Counted from the first letter of the stretch, positions 24,838 through 35,186 are shown. The stretch is 64,000 bases of DNA from Fictibacillus phosphorivorans (GCF_001629705.1 NZ_CP015378.1:2728001-2792000), one strand, 5' to 3'. Numbers and translations: made by a program. The notes: a model not told the origin generated them from the sequence alone.

Positions 24838-25464
24838 ATGCAGCCTTTTTATAGATATCCAAATCAACCTCAGCATCCTATGCAGCCCTTTCAAGTAAAT
24901 CCATATCTTCAAAACATGAATGGGATGAATGGTATGCCGCGTCAGATGGGTTCTGTTGACAGATTCTTGGGGACGATTGGCAGCGGTGGAAGTATAACAG
25001 GTGGAACAAGTGTGTTTACGATGTTGAACAACGTACAAAAGGTCTTAAAAGTCGCTGAGACGATGGGACCTATGATCAAACAATATGGTCCTGCAATGAG
25101 AAATCTGCCTTCCATCATGACAGCTCTTAAAGATTTCCAAAGCGGTTCGAGCTCAAAGGCAGAAAAAGATCCTGAGGCAGATACCTCCGAAAAACCGGAA
25201 AACACAGATCAAGCCACTGAAACGATTGAAAAAAGTGAACCTAAAAAAACCGTTGTAAAGAAAAATGAAAAGAAAGAAAAAAAGAAAACAGAAACGGAAG
25301 AAAAGGTGGTTGTGGCTGGTCCAAAATCTACTAAGACATCCATACAGGCCGAGGCACCACCCATGATTAAAAAAACACCAGCTGCTACTAAAGCTGTACC
25401 ATCAGCACCTAAAACAAACGTACCTAAAGGCTACCACCTATCGGGGCCTAAACTATATGTATGA
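24838..25464 (+). CDS. yqfQ: YqfQ (VrrA-like) protein
   Basis: 208-residue protein with a Pro/Gln/Asn-rich N-terminus (QPFYRYPNQPQHPMQPFQ), a central helical domain (VQKVLKVAETMGPMIKQYG), and a charged Lys/Glu and Pro/Ala-rich C-terminal half. This is the YqfQ/VrrA arrangement, associated in Bacillus with spores. The ATG at 24838 is chosen because AAAGGAGGGGG lies 5-6 bases upstream; a reading from 24778 overlaps the cshB side without a ribosome site. Lies directly before ispH, as in B. subtilis. Confidence 0.8.
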   Translation: MQPFYRYPNQPQHPMQPFQVNPYLQNMNGMNGMPRQMGSVDRFLGTIGSGGSITGGTSVFTMLNNVQKVLKVAETMGPMIKQYGPAMRNLPSIMTALKDFQSGSSSKAEKDPEADTSEKPENTDQATETIEKSEPKKTVVKKNEKKEKKKTETEEKVVVAGPKSTKTSIQAEAPPMIKKTPAATKAVPSAPKTNVPKGYHLSGPKLYV

Positions 25465-25527
25465 GTATAGTGTTTGAGTTCTTATGGTCTCTCCTTTATA
25501 ATAAACACATACAGAAGTAAATCTCCC

Positions 25528-25556
25528 AAGACAGCATAGATCTCTGTGCTGTCTTT
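25528..25556 (+). terminator. yqfQ terminator
   Basis: AAGACAGCA - loop - TGTGCTGTCTTTTAT between yqfQ and ispH. Confidence 0.75.
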
Positions 25557-25582
25557 TATATGAAATAAAGGAGAGATCCAAT

Positions 25583-26530
25583 ATGGAAATCGTTAAAATA
25601 TCTCCACGAGGTTATTGTTATGGCGTAGTGGACGCAATGGTCATGGCACGCCAAGCCGCTAATGATCCGACATTACCTAGACCCATCTATATACTTGGCA
25701 TGATTGTTCACAATAAACATGTGACAGATGCCTTTGAAGATGAAGGGATTATCACCCTCGATGGTGCGAACAGACTTGATATTATTAAAAACATTGAATC
25801 AGGCACGGTTATCTATACGGCTCATGGTGTTTCACCAGAAGTTAGACGGATTGCTCACGAAAAAGGCTTATATGAGATCGATGCTACATGTCCTGATGTT
25901 ACAAAGACACATGACCTTATCCGTGAGAAAGAAAAAGAAGGATATGAAATCATCTATATCGGTAAGAAAGGTCACCCTGAACCAGAAGGCGCCATTGGAA
26001 TCGCACCTCATATTGTACACCTTGTTGAAAATACAGATGATTTAGATTCACTAAACGTTCAAAGTGACAAAATACTCATTACGAATCAAACGACGATGAG
26101 TCAATGGGATGTGGCAGAACTCATTAAAAGACTGCTTATGAGATATCCTTCTGCCGAGGTTCATAAAGAAATCTGTTTAGCGACTCAAGTCAGACAAGAA
26201 GCTGTTGCGAACCAAGCAGGTGATTGTGACTTGGTACTTGTAGTTGGAGATCCTAGAAGTAATAACTCAAATCGATTAGCACAAGTTTCAGAGGAAATTG
26301 CAGGAACAACAGCATACAGAATCTCTGATGTATCTGAAATCGACCTAAGTTGGTTAGAAGGCGTAAAGAAGGTAGGAATCACATCTGGCGCTTCCACACC
26401 AACTCCTATAACAAAAGAAGTGATTGATTTCCTAAAAAACTTTGACGATAAAAATGAAGAAACATGGAAAAAAGAACGAAAGGTAACACTTAATCGCATT
26501 CTTCCAAAAGTTAAAGAGAAAAAGTCATAA
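25583..26530 (+). CDS. ispH: 4-hydroxy-3-methylbut-2-enyl diphosphate reductase IspH (LytB)
   Basis: Final enzyme of the MEP pathway, converting HMBPP to IPP and DMAPP with an Fe-S cluster. Conserved cysteines are in RGYCYGV (residue 12), [11 protein letters not shown] and [11 protein letters not shown]. The active-site Glu lies within the N-Q-T-T-M-S region ([10 protein letters not shown]). SGASTPTP near the C-terminus binds the diphosphate. 315 residues, full length; GGAGAGA precedes the ATG. Pathway partner of ispG at 12559. Confidence 0.97.
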   Translation: MEIVKISPRGYCYGVVDAMVMARQAANDPTLPRPIYILGMIVHNKHVTDAFEDEGIITLDGANRLDIIKNIESGTVIYTAHGVSPEVRRIAHEKGLYEIDATCPDVTKTHDLIREKEKEGYEIIYIGKKGHPEPEGAIGIAPHIVHLVENTDDLDSLNVQSDKILITNQTTMSQWDVAELIKRLLMRYPSAEVHKEICLATQVRQEAVANQAGDCDLVLVVGDPRSNNSNRLAQVSEEIAGTTAYRISDVSEIDLSWLEGVKKVGITSGASTPTPITKEVIDFLKNFDDKNEETWKKERKVTLNRILPKVKEKKS

Positions 26531-26568
26531 AAAAAACAGCTGGGTGTTCCAGCTGTTCTTTTTTTTAG
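26530..26568. terminator. Bidirectional terminator of ispH and yqfO
   Basis: A-tract, ACAGCTGG - gtgtt - CCAGCTGT, T-tract; serves both convergent genes. Confidence 0.9.
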
Positions 26569-26590
26569 TGTATGAGGTTCAAATCATGGT

Positions 26591-27712
26591 CTACATAAAC
26601 GAAAATGGATCGGTAACGATGTTTGATTTTACAACCTCCGTCTCGTATTTGTGATTCATTAGTTTTTGTTCAAGTAAATCTTTGAGTTTACTTTTCATGA
26701 TCTGTTCAATATGATGTCCAGCATCTATAATTGTAAGCCCCTCTTCTTGAGCATCATGGGCATTATGATAATAGATGTCTCCCGTTACTAATACATCGGC
26801 TCCTTTATAAAGAGCTGGATAAATATATTTATTGCCATCACCGCCCACGACGGCAACTTTTTTAATACTAGAATTCTTACCTTTTATTACTCGAAGATGG
26901 GATAATCCAAAAACTTTTTTCACATGCTCTACAAATTCCTGAAGATTCATTTCTTTTGAGAGTTTTCCAATCTTCCCAATTCCGAGCTCCTCGCCTTTAT
27001 TCAAAAGCGGGTAAAGATCATACGCTACCTCTTCATAAGGGTGCGCTTTTTTCATTGCCGAAATAACCATCTTTTGTATAGATTCTGGTAGGATTGATTC
27101 AATCTTCACTTCTTCTACTTTCTCCAACTGCCCCTGTTTTCCAATATAAGGTGATGTACCTTCTAGGGGAGTAAACGTCCCAATACCATTACTTGTGAAC
27201 GTACAGTGACTATAATTTCCGATATGACCAGCTCCAGCATTACCTATAGCATCCTTTACTTGTTCTTCATGTGTACGTGGTACGAACACAGATAACTTTA
27301 CGAGTTTATCTTCATACGTTGTGGATAATACTTCGGTGTTCATTAATTGCAGTTGATCAGCCAGCCATTCGTTCACACCTAGCGATGTAACATCTAAGTT
27401 CGTATGTGCTGCATAAACCGCTATATCATTCTTGATTAATTTTTCAATAACCTTACCTTTTGATGTGCTGATATCAATCTTTTTCAATGGACGGTATAGC
27501 AGAGGATGATGAGCAATGATCAGATCAACTTTTCCTTCAATCGCTTCATCCACGACACTTTCTAAAACATCAAGTGCAATCATCACTTTTTGTACGGGTT
27601 TGTTCAATGAACCAACTTGCAAACCGATAGGGTCACCTTCTACGGCCATCTTTTTAGGTGCGAAACTTTCTAAAAGAGAAATGATATATTGCCCATTTGC
27701 GCATTTACTCAA
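26591..27712 (-). CDS. yqfO: Nif3-like dinuclear metal centre protein YqfO
   Basis: DUF34/NIF3 family protein with the PII-like insert typical of Bacilli (about residues 125-230). Metal-site motifs: IIAHHPLLYRP, AAHTNLDV, and GHHIEQIMKS near the C-terminus with GDIYYHNAHDA. The precise role remains unsettled; older annotation as GTP cyclohydrolase type 2 is weakly supported. I choose the TTG at 27712, 8 bases after GAGGAG; it overlaps the trmK stop (TTGA) and gives 373 residues, the B. subtilis length. Confidence 0.9.
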   Translation of the reverse strand: MSKCANGQYIISLLESFAPKKMAVEGDPIGLQVGSLNKPVQKVMIALDVLESVVDEAIEGKVDLIIAHHPLLYRPLKKIDISTSKGKVIEKLIKNDIAVYAAHTNLDVTSLGVNEWLADQLQLMNTEVLSTTYEDKLVKLSVFVPRTHEEQVKDAIGNAGAGHIGNYSHCTFTSNGIGTFTPLEGTSPYIGKQGQLEKVEEVKIESILPESIQKMVISAMKKAHPYEEVAYDLYPLLNKGEELGIGKIGKLSKEMNLQEFVEHVKKVFGLSHLRVIKGKNSSIKKVAVVGGDGNKYIYPALYKGADVLVTGDIYYHNAHDAQEEGLTIIDAGHHIEQIMKSKLKDLLEQKLMNHKYETEVVKSNIVTDPFSFM

Positions 27713-28410
27713 GATATCCACTCCTCTGCGTATTGAATGTTTCTTCTTAATTCATCTCTTTTTTCCTCTGCTGCTACTCCTGAACTATTTTCCATCTGAG
27801 TCAAAATAGCGTTCCATTGCTTGACTTCCCCTGCCCACTTGTCCTTAAACGCTTCGTTCTGATTCTTTAATAAGAATGGTCCGAACAATAATTCCGCTTC
27901 TTGATGTTTCGTATACGGTTGTTCCCCTGAACGTTCAGCTACAAGAATTTCGTAAATCTTGCCATCCTCTTTTAAAATCTCTTCAGCGATCAATACCCAG
28001 TTCTCTTTTAAAAGCCACTTTCTTACAGTCTTTGACCCAATGTTAGGTTGAAGGATAAGACGTTGTGCTCGTCCAAGCTTATCCTTCCCTTTTTCAAGGA
28101 TAGATGTGATTAAAGAACCACCCATGCCACAAATGGTAATTATCTCTGCTTCGTCTTGGTTAAGTACTGAGAGCCCATCACCTTTTCTTACTTCAATCAC
28201 ATCGTTTAGGTTGTCTAAATCTACCTGCTCTTTAGCGGATAAATAAGGACCTTCCGTAATCTCACCTGCGATTCCTTTTTTTATTCCTCTTTTTAGCCCG
28301 AGATAACAAGGAAGATAAGCATGATCAGATCCGATATCTGCTAATATCGTATTTTCAGGTACGTAGGAAGCCACACGCTCGAGTCGATTTGATAACTTTT
28401 CTGAATTCAT
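27709..28410 (-). CDS. trmK: tRNA (adenine22-N1)-methyltransferase TrmK
   Basis: SAM-dependent enzyme making m1A22 in bacterial tRNAs. Rossmann motifs: ILADIGSDHAYLPCYL (motif I, about residue 22), ITICGMGGSLI and LILQPNIGSKTVRKWL. 233 residues. GGTGATG precedes the ATG. Translationally coupled to yqfO through a four-base overlap, the same pairing as yqfN-yqfO in B. subtilis. Confidence 0.93.
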   Translation of the reverse strand: MNSEKLSNRLERVASYVPENTILADIGSDHAYLPCYLGLKRGIKKGIAGEITEGPYLSAKEQVDLDNLNDVIEVRKGDGLSVLNQDEAEIITICGMGGSLITSILEKGKDKLGRAQRLILQPNIGSKTVRKWLLKENWVLIAEEILKEDGKIYEILVAERSGEQPYTKHQEAELLFGPFLLKNQNEAFKDKWAGEVKQWNAILTQMENSSGVAAEEKRDELRRNIQYAEEWIS

Positions 28411-28540
28411 ATTTCATCACCGTTTCAATTAGATTATTCGTCTTAGTATTTGCAACTTCAATCATTTTTTGTAAAAGCAAGCTTAGAAACACTATAAATA
28501 TTTTTTCCTTAATTTGATTTTGGTCGGATCATACATAGAA

Positions 28541-28576
28541 AAGAGCTTCCTGTTATAAATAACAAGAAGCTCTTCT
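28541..28576 (-). terminator. cccA terminator
   Basis: AAGAGCTTC stem with an inner GTTAT/ATAAC pair, followed by TTTTCT on the minus strand after cccA. Confidence 0.75.
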
Positions 28577-28580
28577 TATT

Positions 28581-28925
28581 TTATTTTTTTTCAGCTAACC
28601 AATCAACTAGTATTTTAGCTTCTTCACCTTTTACTACACCAGCTGGCATTCCACCTGGTTTACCGTTTTTGATAATATCAGCAATTTCTTCCGGCTTATA
28701 CTTGCCACCAATCTTATCAAGTGCTGGTCCTGTAGCACCTTCAAGATTTTGTCCATGACAAGAAGAACAGTTTTGTTTAAAAATAGCTTCCGGATCCATA
28801 GCAGCCTTTTCTTTGTTTTCACTAGCCGTATGAATTTTGTTGATACCATATCCGCCCATTGTAAGCATAAGAACAATTCCAATAACTCCAATAATGGCAA
28901 AAGGAATGAGTGGATTACGTTTCAT
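28581..28925 (-). CDS. cccA: Cytochrome c-550 CccA
   Basis: Membrane-anchored electron carrier of 114 residues: one N-terminal transmembrane anchor (about residues 7-27), a short linker and a c-type haem domain with CSSCH (about residues 53-57) and an axial Met in GGMPAGV. It acts on the outer face of the membrane, likely shuttling electrons to a cytochrome c oxidase. GGAGG precedes the ATG. In B. subtilis cccA is followed upstream by sigA; here two acyl-CoA genes intervene. Confidence 0.93.
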   Translation of the reverse strand: MKRNPLIPFAIIGVIGIVLMLTMGGYGINKIHTASENKEKAAMDPEAIFKQNCSSCHGQNLEGATGPALDKIGGKYKPEEIADIIKNGKPGGMPAGVVKGEEAKILVDWLAEKK

Positions 28926-29024
28926 GCAAATTCCTCCTTCGTCTGTACACTACATGTGTTGTGATCTTAATAAACTTAATATGTATAGTAAACAATCCAT
29001 AACCTATTGTACTGTAAAAACGTT

Positions 29025-29038
29025 TACTTGGGAAGTAC
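29025..29038 (-). promoter_or_regulatory. Possible cre site upstream of cccA
   Basis: TAAAAACGTTTACT matches the catabolite response element TGWAANCGNTNWCA at about 12 of 14 positions, roughly 100 bases before cccA. CcpA control is inferred and weak. Confidence 0.35.
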
Positions 29039-29141
29039 AAACTCTATTTTTCCCAGTTTTGTCACAGCATTAACTTTTTAAACTTTTTTACCTAACTTTT
29101 GTAGATTCAGTCATTCACTTACTGTGAAGAGATAAAAAAAG

Positions 29142-29166
29142 AAAAAAGCCACACTACTGGTGGCTA
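29142..29166 (-). terminator. Terminator of the acyl-CoA gene pair
   Basis: AGCCAC - loop - GTGGCT followed by TTTTTTC on the minus strand; the stem overlaps the stop codon at 29164. Confidence 0.75.
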
Positions 29167-30777
29167 TTCATGTATAACTGAAAGTGCCTCTATCGCTTGT
29201 TCTCGAAGCTTAAATTTCTGTACTTTTCCAGAAGCAGTCATCGGATACTCTTCAAGAAAGAGATAATATTCTGGAATCTTAAAGTGCGATATCTTTCCTT
29301 TACAATATGCCTTCAATTCATTTTCAGAAAGTGTTCGCCCTTCTTTTACTTGGATGCATGCAGCTACTTTTTCTCCAAATTTCTTATCTGGCACACCGAT
29401 CACTTGTACATCAAGGATAGATGGATGAGAGTAAAGAAATTCTTCTACTTCTCTCGGATATACGTTCTCACCGCCACGGATGATCATATCTTTTAAGCGC
29501 CCTGTGATTTTAAAATAGCCTTCACGATCAACAGTCGCAAGGTCGCCTGTATGAAGCCATCCATCTGCATCGATCGCTTCGGTCGTTGCTTCAGGCATCT
29601 TGTAATAACCCTTCATGACATGGTACCCTCGTGTACAAAGTTCTCCTTGTTCACCAGGACCCACTTCTTTATTTGTGATCGGATCGACTACCTTTGCTTC
29701 TAATTGAGCATGCTTTTTCCCAACCGTTTCAACTCTGCGTTCGATCGGGTCATCTGTTCTCGTTTGAGTAATAACAGGAGAAGATTCTGTCTGTCCATAA
29801 GCGATCGTAATCTCTGACATTCCCATCTTTTCGATCACTTTTTTCATTACTTCTATCGGACAGGGTGATCCTGCCATGATCCCTGTACGAAGGGTTCTTA
29901 AATCATATGAATCAAAATCTGGAAGATTCAATTCTGCGATGAACATGGTCGGAACTCCATGTAACCCTGTACACCTCTCATTTTGAACGGTCTCTAATAC
30001 TTCCTGAGGATCGAATTGGACAATAGGCACCATCGTAGCTCCAACTGAAACGGCAGCAAGGGTTCCTAAAACACAGCCAAAACAGTGAAAGAAAGGAACA
30101 GGAATACACAATCGGTCTGCACTACTCAAGTTCATGCTATCCGCTATTTGTCTCGCGTTATTCACAATATTGTAATGCGTCAACATGACTCCTTTCGGAA
30201 ACCCTGTCGTTCCAGACGTGTACTGCATGTTGATCACATCATTACAATGAAGAGATGATTCTCTTCTTTGAAGATCTTCATCAGATACGACATTCCCAGC
30301 TTCCAACATATCTGAGAAAGTCTCATAAGATGAAGATTCAGCATCCAGTTGAATGAAATGTTTCAATACAGGAAATTCTGCTAATCGACCTTTAACGGAA
30401 TCCACCATATCTTTGTAAGAAGTAGTGCGAAATTGTTCGATAAAGAACAACGCTTTTGCATCAGACTGCTTCAATAAATAATCTAATTCTGAAGATTGAT
30501 AATTCGTATTGACCGTGACTAAAACAGCACCAGCTCTAGCTGATCCGAATTGAAGCAGCAGCCATTCGGGTACATTTGTAGCCCAAACAGCTATATGATC
30601 GCCTTTTTCAATTCCCATCGCCATCAGACCTTTGGCAACTTTAGTCGTTAACTCGTAAAATTCTTGATAGGTGTAGCGAATTCCTAGTTTGCTGTAAACC
30701 ATAGCTTCTTGATCCTTAAGTTCTAACGCTTGTTTTCTTAAACAATCCCCTACAGTCACTTTCATTAGTTCAGCCAT
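29164..30777 (-). CDS. Acyl-CoA synthetase (AMP-forming), YngI-like
   Basis: Activates a carboxylic acid to its CoA thioester via an acyl-AMP. ANL-family motifs are intact: YTSGTTGFPKGVMLTHYN (P-loop A3), the YGQTESSP motif, DGWLHTGDLATVD, KDMIIRGGENVYPREVE and the C-terminal catalytic Lys in TASGKVQKF. About 537 residues. Several starts compete (GTG 30792, ATG 30777); MAEL at 30777 is the more family-like. Directly after an acyl-CoA dehydrogenase gene, like yngJ-yngI in B. subtilis, so leucine or fatty-acid catabolism is inferred. Confidence 0.85.
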   Translation of the reverse strand: MAELMKVTVGDCLRKQALELKDQEAMVYSKLGIRYTYQEFYELTTKVAKGLMAMGIEKGDHIAVWATNVPEWLLLQFGSARAGAVLVTVNTNYQSSELDYLLKQSDAKALFFIEQFRTTSYKDMVDSVKGRLAEFPVLKHFIQLDAESSSYETFSDMLEAGNVVSDEDLQRRESSLHCNDVINMQYTSGTTGFPKGVMLTHYNIVNNARQIADSMNLSSADRLCIPVPFFHCFGCVLGTLAAVSVGATMVPIVQFDPQEVLETVQNERCTGLHGVPTMFIAELNLPDFDSYDLRTLRTGIMAGSPCPIEVMKKVIEKMGMSEITIAYGQTESSPVITQTRTDDPIERRVETVGKKHAQLEAKVVDPITNKEVGPGEQGELCTRGYHVMKGYYKMPEATTEAIDADGWLHTGDLATVDREGYFKITGRLKDMIIRGGENVYPREVEEFLYSHPSILDVQVIGVPDKKFGEKVAACIQVKEGRTLSENELKAYCKGKISHFKIPEYYLFLEEYPMTASGKVQKFKLREQAIEALSVIHE

Positions 30778-30810
30778 AATCCACCCCATCACTTGGTCTT
30801 TTGACGATTG

Positions 30811-31950
30811 TTAGCAGCCGATCTCTCTTGCAATAACGATACGCTGAATCTCCGATGTACCTTCTCCGATCTCAAGAAGTTTTGCGTCTCTAAAATAGCG
30901 CTCCACATGATAATCTCTCATATAGCCGTTACCACCATGAATTTGAACGGATTCAGAACAAATCTGCATACAAGCTTCAGAAGCATATAATTTTGCCATC
31001 GAAGCTTCTTTTGAGAATTTCTTACCTTGATCTTTTAGCCATGCTGCTTTATACACCATTAATCTAGCCAATTCGATCTTCATCGCCATATCTGCCAGTT
31101 TAAATTGAATCGCTTGGAATTTAGAAATGGATCTTCCGAATTGTTTTCGCTCTTTCGCATAAGTTAGAGCTTTCTCATAGGCCGCCTGAGCGATTCCTAC
31201 TGCCATCGCACCAATACCTATCCTTCCTCCATCCAAAGTCACCAAGAACTGTTTAAAGCCGTCTCCGCGCTTACCTAAAAGATTTTCTTCTGGTACTCTT
31301 ACATCTTCCATAAAGAGTTCGGTGGTATTAGAAGAATGAAGACCCATTTTCTCGTAGTTATCGATAACCCGGAATCCTTTAGCATCGGTCGGTACGATAA
31401 TCGCTGAGATTTCTTTATCGTTACCATTTCTATTTGTAATCGCGGTTAATGCTAAGTGCTTTGCATAACTCGCATTCGTGATATAACATTTTGAGCCATT
31501 AATCACCCATTCACCGTTATCCGTTTTCGCAGTTGTTTCTGTACCACCTGCATCAGATCCTGCATTTGGTTCTGTTAATCCGAATGCCCCGAGAGACTCA
31601 CCTGTACAGATTGGTGTTAAATATTTTTCTTTTTGTTCGTGCGTACCAAATAGATTTAAGGGAGCTCCACCTAAAGATACATGTGCAGAATATGTAATTC
31701 CAGTAGAACCACAAGCGCGGCTCAGTTCTTCTACAGCAATGGCAAAACTAACCGTATCAGCTCCACCTCCACCATATTCTTCTGGAAAAGGCAGACCCAT
31801 CATTCCTAGTTTAGAAAGCTTTTGAAAAATTTCTACCGGGAATTCTTTATTTTTATCTCTTGCTTCAGCTCCCGGTGCTACCACTTCATCTGCAAATTCT
31901 CTCATCATTTTTTGAATCATCAACTGCTCTTCTGTTAATGTAAAATTCAT
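30811..31950 (-). CDS. Acyl-CoA dehydrogenase, YngJ/isovaleryl-CoA type
   Basis: FAD-dependent alpha-beta dehydrogenase, 379 residues. Motifs: [17 protein letters not shown] (FAD/substrate contact), the KCYITNA block, [15 protein letters not shown], and the C-terminal [16 protein letters not shown] and [17 protein letters not shown] catalytic Glu is expected near the C-terminal YLRD-like or helix-G position and was not assigned. First gene of a two-gene operon with the acyl-CoA ligase; spacing 33 bases. A sigma-E-like promoter and a cre site lie upstream, consistent with mother-cell catabolism. Confidence 0.9.
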   Translation of the reverse strand: MNFTLTEEQLMIQKMMREFADEVVAPGAEARDKNKEFPVEIFQKLSKLGMMGLPFPEEYGGGGADTVSFAIAVEELSRACGSTGITYSAHVSLGGAPLNLFGTHEQKEKYLTPICTGESLGAFGLTEPNAGSDAGGTETTAKTDNGEWVINGSKCYITNASYAKHLALTAITNRNGNDKEISAIIVPTDAKGFRVIDNYEKMGLHSSNTTELFMEDVRVPEENLLGKRGDGFKQFLVTLDGGRIGIGAMAVGIAQAAYEKALTYAKERKQFGRSISKFQAIQFKLADMAMKIELARLMVYKAAWLKDQGKKFSKEASMAKLYASEACMQICSESVQIHGGNGYMRDYHVERYFRDAKLLEIGEGTSEIQRIVIAREIGC

Positions 31951-31985
31951 GGTTGCATCCCACCCTTTAATAAATTTACGCCTTT

Positions 31986-32013
31986 ATTTGTATGCGCTTA
32001 CATATTTATTATA
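31986..32013 (-). promoter_or_regulatory. Sigma-E-like promoter of the acyl-CoA dehydrogenase operon
   Basis: Minus-strand CATACAAAT (31986-31994), close to the sigma-E -10 consensus, with an ATA-containing -35 (TATAAT, 32008-32013) 13 bases upstream. Suggests mother-cell expression. Confidence 0.5.
31989..32002 (-). promoter_or_regulatory. cre site (CcpA) overlapping the promoter
   Basis: TGTAAGCGCATACA matches TGWAANCGNTNWCA at 13 of 14 positions and overlaps the sigma-E-like -10. It would allow repression by CcpA under glucose. Confidence 0.65.
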
Positions 32014-32171
32014 GATATAAAGGCTGAATTTTTACAAGATTTAAAGTATTTTTAATTTAATATAAAGAAGAATAAGGAAGCTACAAAAAGAATTTCGTAG
32101 ATAAAGCATTCGCAAAATGAGTATTTGGTGAGTTTGCATTGAGGTGGAATAATAAGTAAAATAAAAGAAAT

Positions 32172-32205
32172 AAAAAAAGCTTGCCCAGAACTGGGCAAAC
32201 TTTTC
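32172..32205 (-). terminator. sigA terminator
   Basis: GTTTGCCCAG - CTGGGCAAGC followed by T7 on the minus strand, directly after the sigA stop. Confidence 0.9.
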
Positions 32206-33335
32206 TATTCTAAAAAGTCTTTTAATCGTTTACTTCTGCTTGGATGGCGGAGTTTACGGAGTGCTTTTGCTTCAATCTGACGAATTCGTTCGCGCGTTAC
32301 GCCAAACACTTTACCTACTTCTTCAAGGGTACGAGTACGTCCGTCATCAAGTCCGAAACGAAGACGTAGAACGTTTTCTTCACGATCAGTTAGCGTATCT
32401 AGAACATCTTCAAGCTGCTCTTTCAATAGCTCATAAGCCGCAGCTTCTGATGGAGCTAATGCATCTTGATCTTCAATAAAATCACCTAAATGGGAATCGT
32501 CTTCTTCACCAATTGGCGTTTCTAATGAAACTGGCTCCTGTGCGATCTTTAAAATCTCACGAACCTTCTCTGGTGTTAGTTCCATCTCAGCACCAATTTC
32601 TTCTGGCGATGGTTCACGCCCAAGATCTTGAAGTAGCTGACGTTGCACACGAATCAGTTTATTAATCGTCTCAACCATATGCACCGGAATACGAATCGTA
32701 CGAGCTTGGTCAGCAATTGCACGGGTGATCGCCTGACGGATCCACCACGTTGCATACGTACTAAATTTAAATCCTTTGTCATAGTCGAACTTTTCAACAG
32801 CTTTGATCAATCCCATGTTACCTTCTTGGATCAGATCAAGGAACAGCATTCCACGACCAACATAACGTTTAGCGATACTTACAACGAGTCGTAAGTTAGC
32901 TTCTGCGAGACGGCGTTTCGCTTCTTCATCACCGTTCTCGATACGTTTTGCTAGTTCGATCTCTTCATCTGCTGAAAGTAAGTCTACACGTCCGATCTCT
33001 TTTAAGTACATACGAACTGGATCGTTGATCTTGACTCCTGGTGGTACGCTTAAGTCATTTAGATCAAATTCTTCTTCCTCTTTTTCCATTTCGAACTTAG
33101 GATCTTCTTCGTCTTCTGCATCTTCAGACGCTTCAGCAACTTCAACACCTTGTTCTTCAAGGTATGAATAGAACTCGTCCATTTGATCAGAATCTTGTTC
33201 AAAAGGTGCTAGCTTACTTGTGATCTCAGTATATGTTAGCCGTCCTCGCTTTTTACCGGCCTCAACTAATTGTTCTTTAACTTGATCGATGGTTAATTCG
33301 CCTTCCGTTCCTTGACGGTTTGGTTTCTCAGCCAT
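32205..33335 (-). CDS. sigA: RNA polymerase primary sigma factor SigA
   Basis: Housekeeping sigma-70 factor, 376 residues. The ATG of MAEKPNR follows GGAGGGGATCG; the reading from 33365 has no ribosome site. Region 1.1 is acidic ([17 protein letters not shown]), region 1.2 [11 protein letters not shown], regions 2.1-2.4 include [20 protein letters not shown] and [16 protein letters not shown], region 4.2 has [20 protein letters not shown]. Directly downstream of dnaG as in the classical macromolecular synthesis operon, here followed by a terminator. Confidence 0.98.
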   Translation of the reverse strand: MAEKPNRQGTEGELTIDQVKEQLVEAGKKRGRLTYTEITSKLAPFEQDSDQMDEFYSYLEEQGVEVAEASEDAEDEEDPKFEMEKEEEEFDLNDLSVPPGVKINDPVRMYLKEIGRVDLLSADEEIELAKRIENGDEEAKRRLAEANLRLVVSIAKRYVGRGMLFLDLIQEGNMGLIKAVEKFDYDKGFKFSTYATWWIRQAITRAIADQARTIRIPVHMVETINKLIRVQRQLLQDLGREPSPEEIGAEMELTPEKVREILKIAQEPVSLETPIGEEDDSHLGDFIEDQDALAPSEAAAYELLKEQLEDVLDTLTDREENVLRLRFGLDDGRTRTLEEVGKVFGVTRERIRQIEAKALRKLRHPSRSKRLKDFLE

Positions 33336-33377
33336 TCGATCCCCTCCTTCCAAAACTTCAACCATCCTACATCCCGA

Positions 33378-35186
33378 TTATTTAAGAGATCTTTTCATTC
33401 TCATAATATCTTGGGCAATTTGGGCTGCCAGTTTTATTTCATTCCTTCTTATTGCGTCTTCTTGCTGCTTTTCTTTTTCTTGTATCTCTCGCAATAAAGG
33501 ATAGCTAGAAATAATACGAATATAATCCGCGAGCTCAATTTCATTCAGCTCTTCACTGATTGTAAGCATCGCTAATTCTGAAGCTAACTTTCTTAATTTG
33601 TCATCATCGATACGCTGCATGAACAACCCTACATTGGGTTTATTTCCTTCTTCATAAAAGGCATATAAGTAAGCAGCAATCGCATTATGTTCTTCAACAT
33701 TAAAGCCTGATTCCAACTTTTCTTGAATTAGAAAAGCGGCTTCCTCACTTTTTAACATATGAGCAAGAACAATACGCTCAGCATTCAGGTTTCTCGGCAA
33801 CAATGACTTTTGCAAAAGTGTTTGTATTCTAAAATTATTATCCCGCTTTTTAGGGCCGTTATCCTTAGACCTTTGCAGTTGCTTGAAAGTCTGAGTCTGC
33901 TGTTGTTTTAATGCATCTAATGACAGATTGAATTCAGAAGCGATCTGGCGGAGATAATGATCTCGTTCAACCGCTTTTGGCAGACGCGCAATTTCTTGGA
34001 TAATCTCTTCGATATAGATCATCCGTTCTCCTTCATCTCGAAGGTTTTTACCGCGTCTGTAATATTGTATTTTAAATGCCATCACAGTTAGGCTAGCCCC
34101 TATTATATCTTTTAAAAACGAATCGCTTCCAAATTGCGAAATATAGTCATCGGGGTCCATTCCGTCAGGCATCTGTGAAATTTTCACGGTACAGCCTTGT
34201 TTTGTTAAAATTTCTGAAGCTCGAAACGCAGCTTCAACACCTGCTCGGTCAGAGTCATAGCAGATTGTGACAGATTGAACATTTCGTTTCAGAATGGCTG
34301 CATGATCATCCGTTAACGAAGTACCTAATGAAGCAACACCATTTGTAACTCCAGCTCGATAGGCTGCAATAGTATCTACATACCCTTCAAAGATAACAGC
34401 ATGTTGTTTCTGCCTCATCTCTGCACGTGCAAGGTTTAAACCATAAAGAGTCTTTCCCTTTTGGAAAATCTTTGACTCTGGACTGTTAAGGTACTTCGGC
34501 TCGTCCTTTCCGTCTAAAACCCGGCCACCGAAAGCGACCACTGCACCAGTACGATCCCAAATCGGAAACATGACTCGGTTTCTAAATCGATCATATGGTT
34601 TCCCATCAGACTGTCTCTTGCCGATCAACCCAACTTTTTCAGCGATGTGTAGATCCATTCCTCGCTTTTGGAGAAATTGGGATGCGGTCTCCCATGAATC
34701 TGGCGCAAAACCAATTTGGAACCGCTCGATGGATTCTCTAGTGAATCCTCTCTTCTCCAAATATTCTAAAGCCGGCCTACCTTGTTTTGTGTGAAGTAAA
34801 CAGTGATGATACAATTTAGCCAACAACTCATGAATCTCAGTCATCGCTTTTTTCTCGTCAGAGCTTTTCTCGGAGAAGTTTTGCTGATGAATTTGAGGAA
34901 GTTCGATGTCACTTTTTTTCCCAAGCTGCGTTACAGCTTCAATAAAAGAGTACCCTTCAATGTTCATCAAAAAAGAAAAAACATTGCCTCCTGCTCCACA
35001 ACCGAAACAATGGTAAATCTGTTTTTCAGGTGAGACAGAAAAGGATGGTGACTTTTCCCCATGAAAAGGACATAGACCAAAATAATTTCTGCCTTGTTTC
35101 TTTAGAGGAACATAATCGCTGATCACGTCAACAATTTCACTTGATGACCTGACCTTCTCTATTAAATCCTCAGGTATACGTTCCAT
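33378..35186 (-). CDS. dnaG: DNA primase DnaG
   Basis: Synthesises RNA primers at the replication fork. N-terminal zinc finger with CPFH at residues 39-42 and CFGCG near 60; RNA polymerase/Toprim core with IFEGYVDTIAA and the acidic ICYDSDRAG; a C-terminal helicase-binding region (from about residue 450) that contacts DnaB/DnaC-type helicase. 602 residues, as in B. subtilis. About 40 bases upstream of sigA; the pair forms the core of the macromolecular synthesis operon. Confidence 0.97.
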   Translation of the reverse strand: MERIPEDLIEKVRSSSEIVDVISDYVPLKKQGRNYFGLCPFHGEKSPSFSVSPEKQIYHCFGCGAGGNVFSFLMNIEGYSFIEAVTQLGKKSDIELPQIHQQNFSEKSSDEKKAMTEIHELLAKLYHHCLLHTKQGRPALEYLEKRGFTRESIERFQIGFAPDSWETASQFLQKRGMDLHIAEKVGLIGKRQSDGKPYDRFRNRVMFPIWDRTGAVVAFGGRVLDGKDEPKYLNSPESKIFQKGKTLYGLNLARAEMRQKQHAVIFEGYVDTIAAYRAGVTNGVASLGTSLTDDHAAILKRNVQSVTICYDSDRAGVEAAFRASEILTKQGCTVKISQMPDGMDPDDYISQFGSDSFLKDIIGASLTVMAFKIQYYRRGKNLRDEGERMIYIEEIIQEIARLPKAVERDHYLRQIASEFNLSLDALKQQQTQTFKQLQRSKDNGPKKRDNNFRIQTLLQKSLLPRNLNAERIVLAHMLKSEEAAFLIQEKLESGFNVEEHNAIAAYLYAFYEEGNKPNVGLFMQRIDDDKLRKLASELAMLTISEELNEIELADYIRIISSYPLLREIQEKEKQQEDAIRRNEIKLAAQIAQDIMRMKRSLK

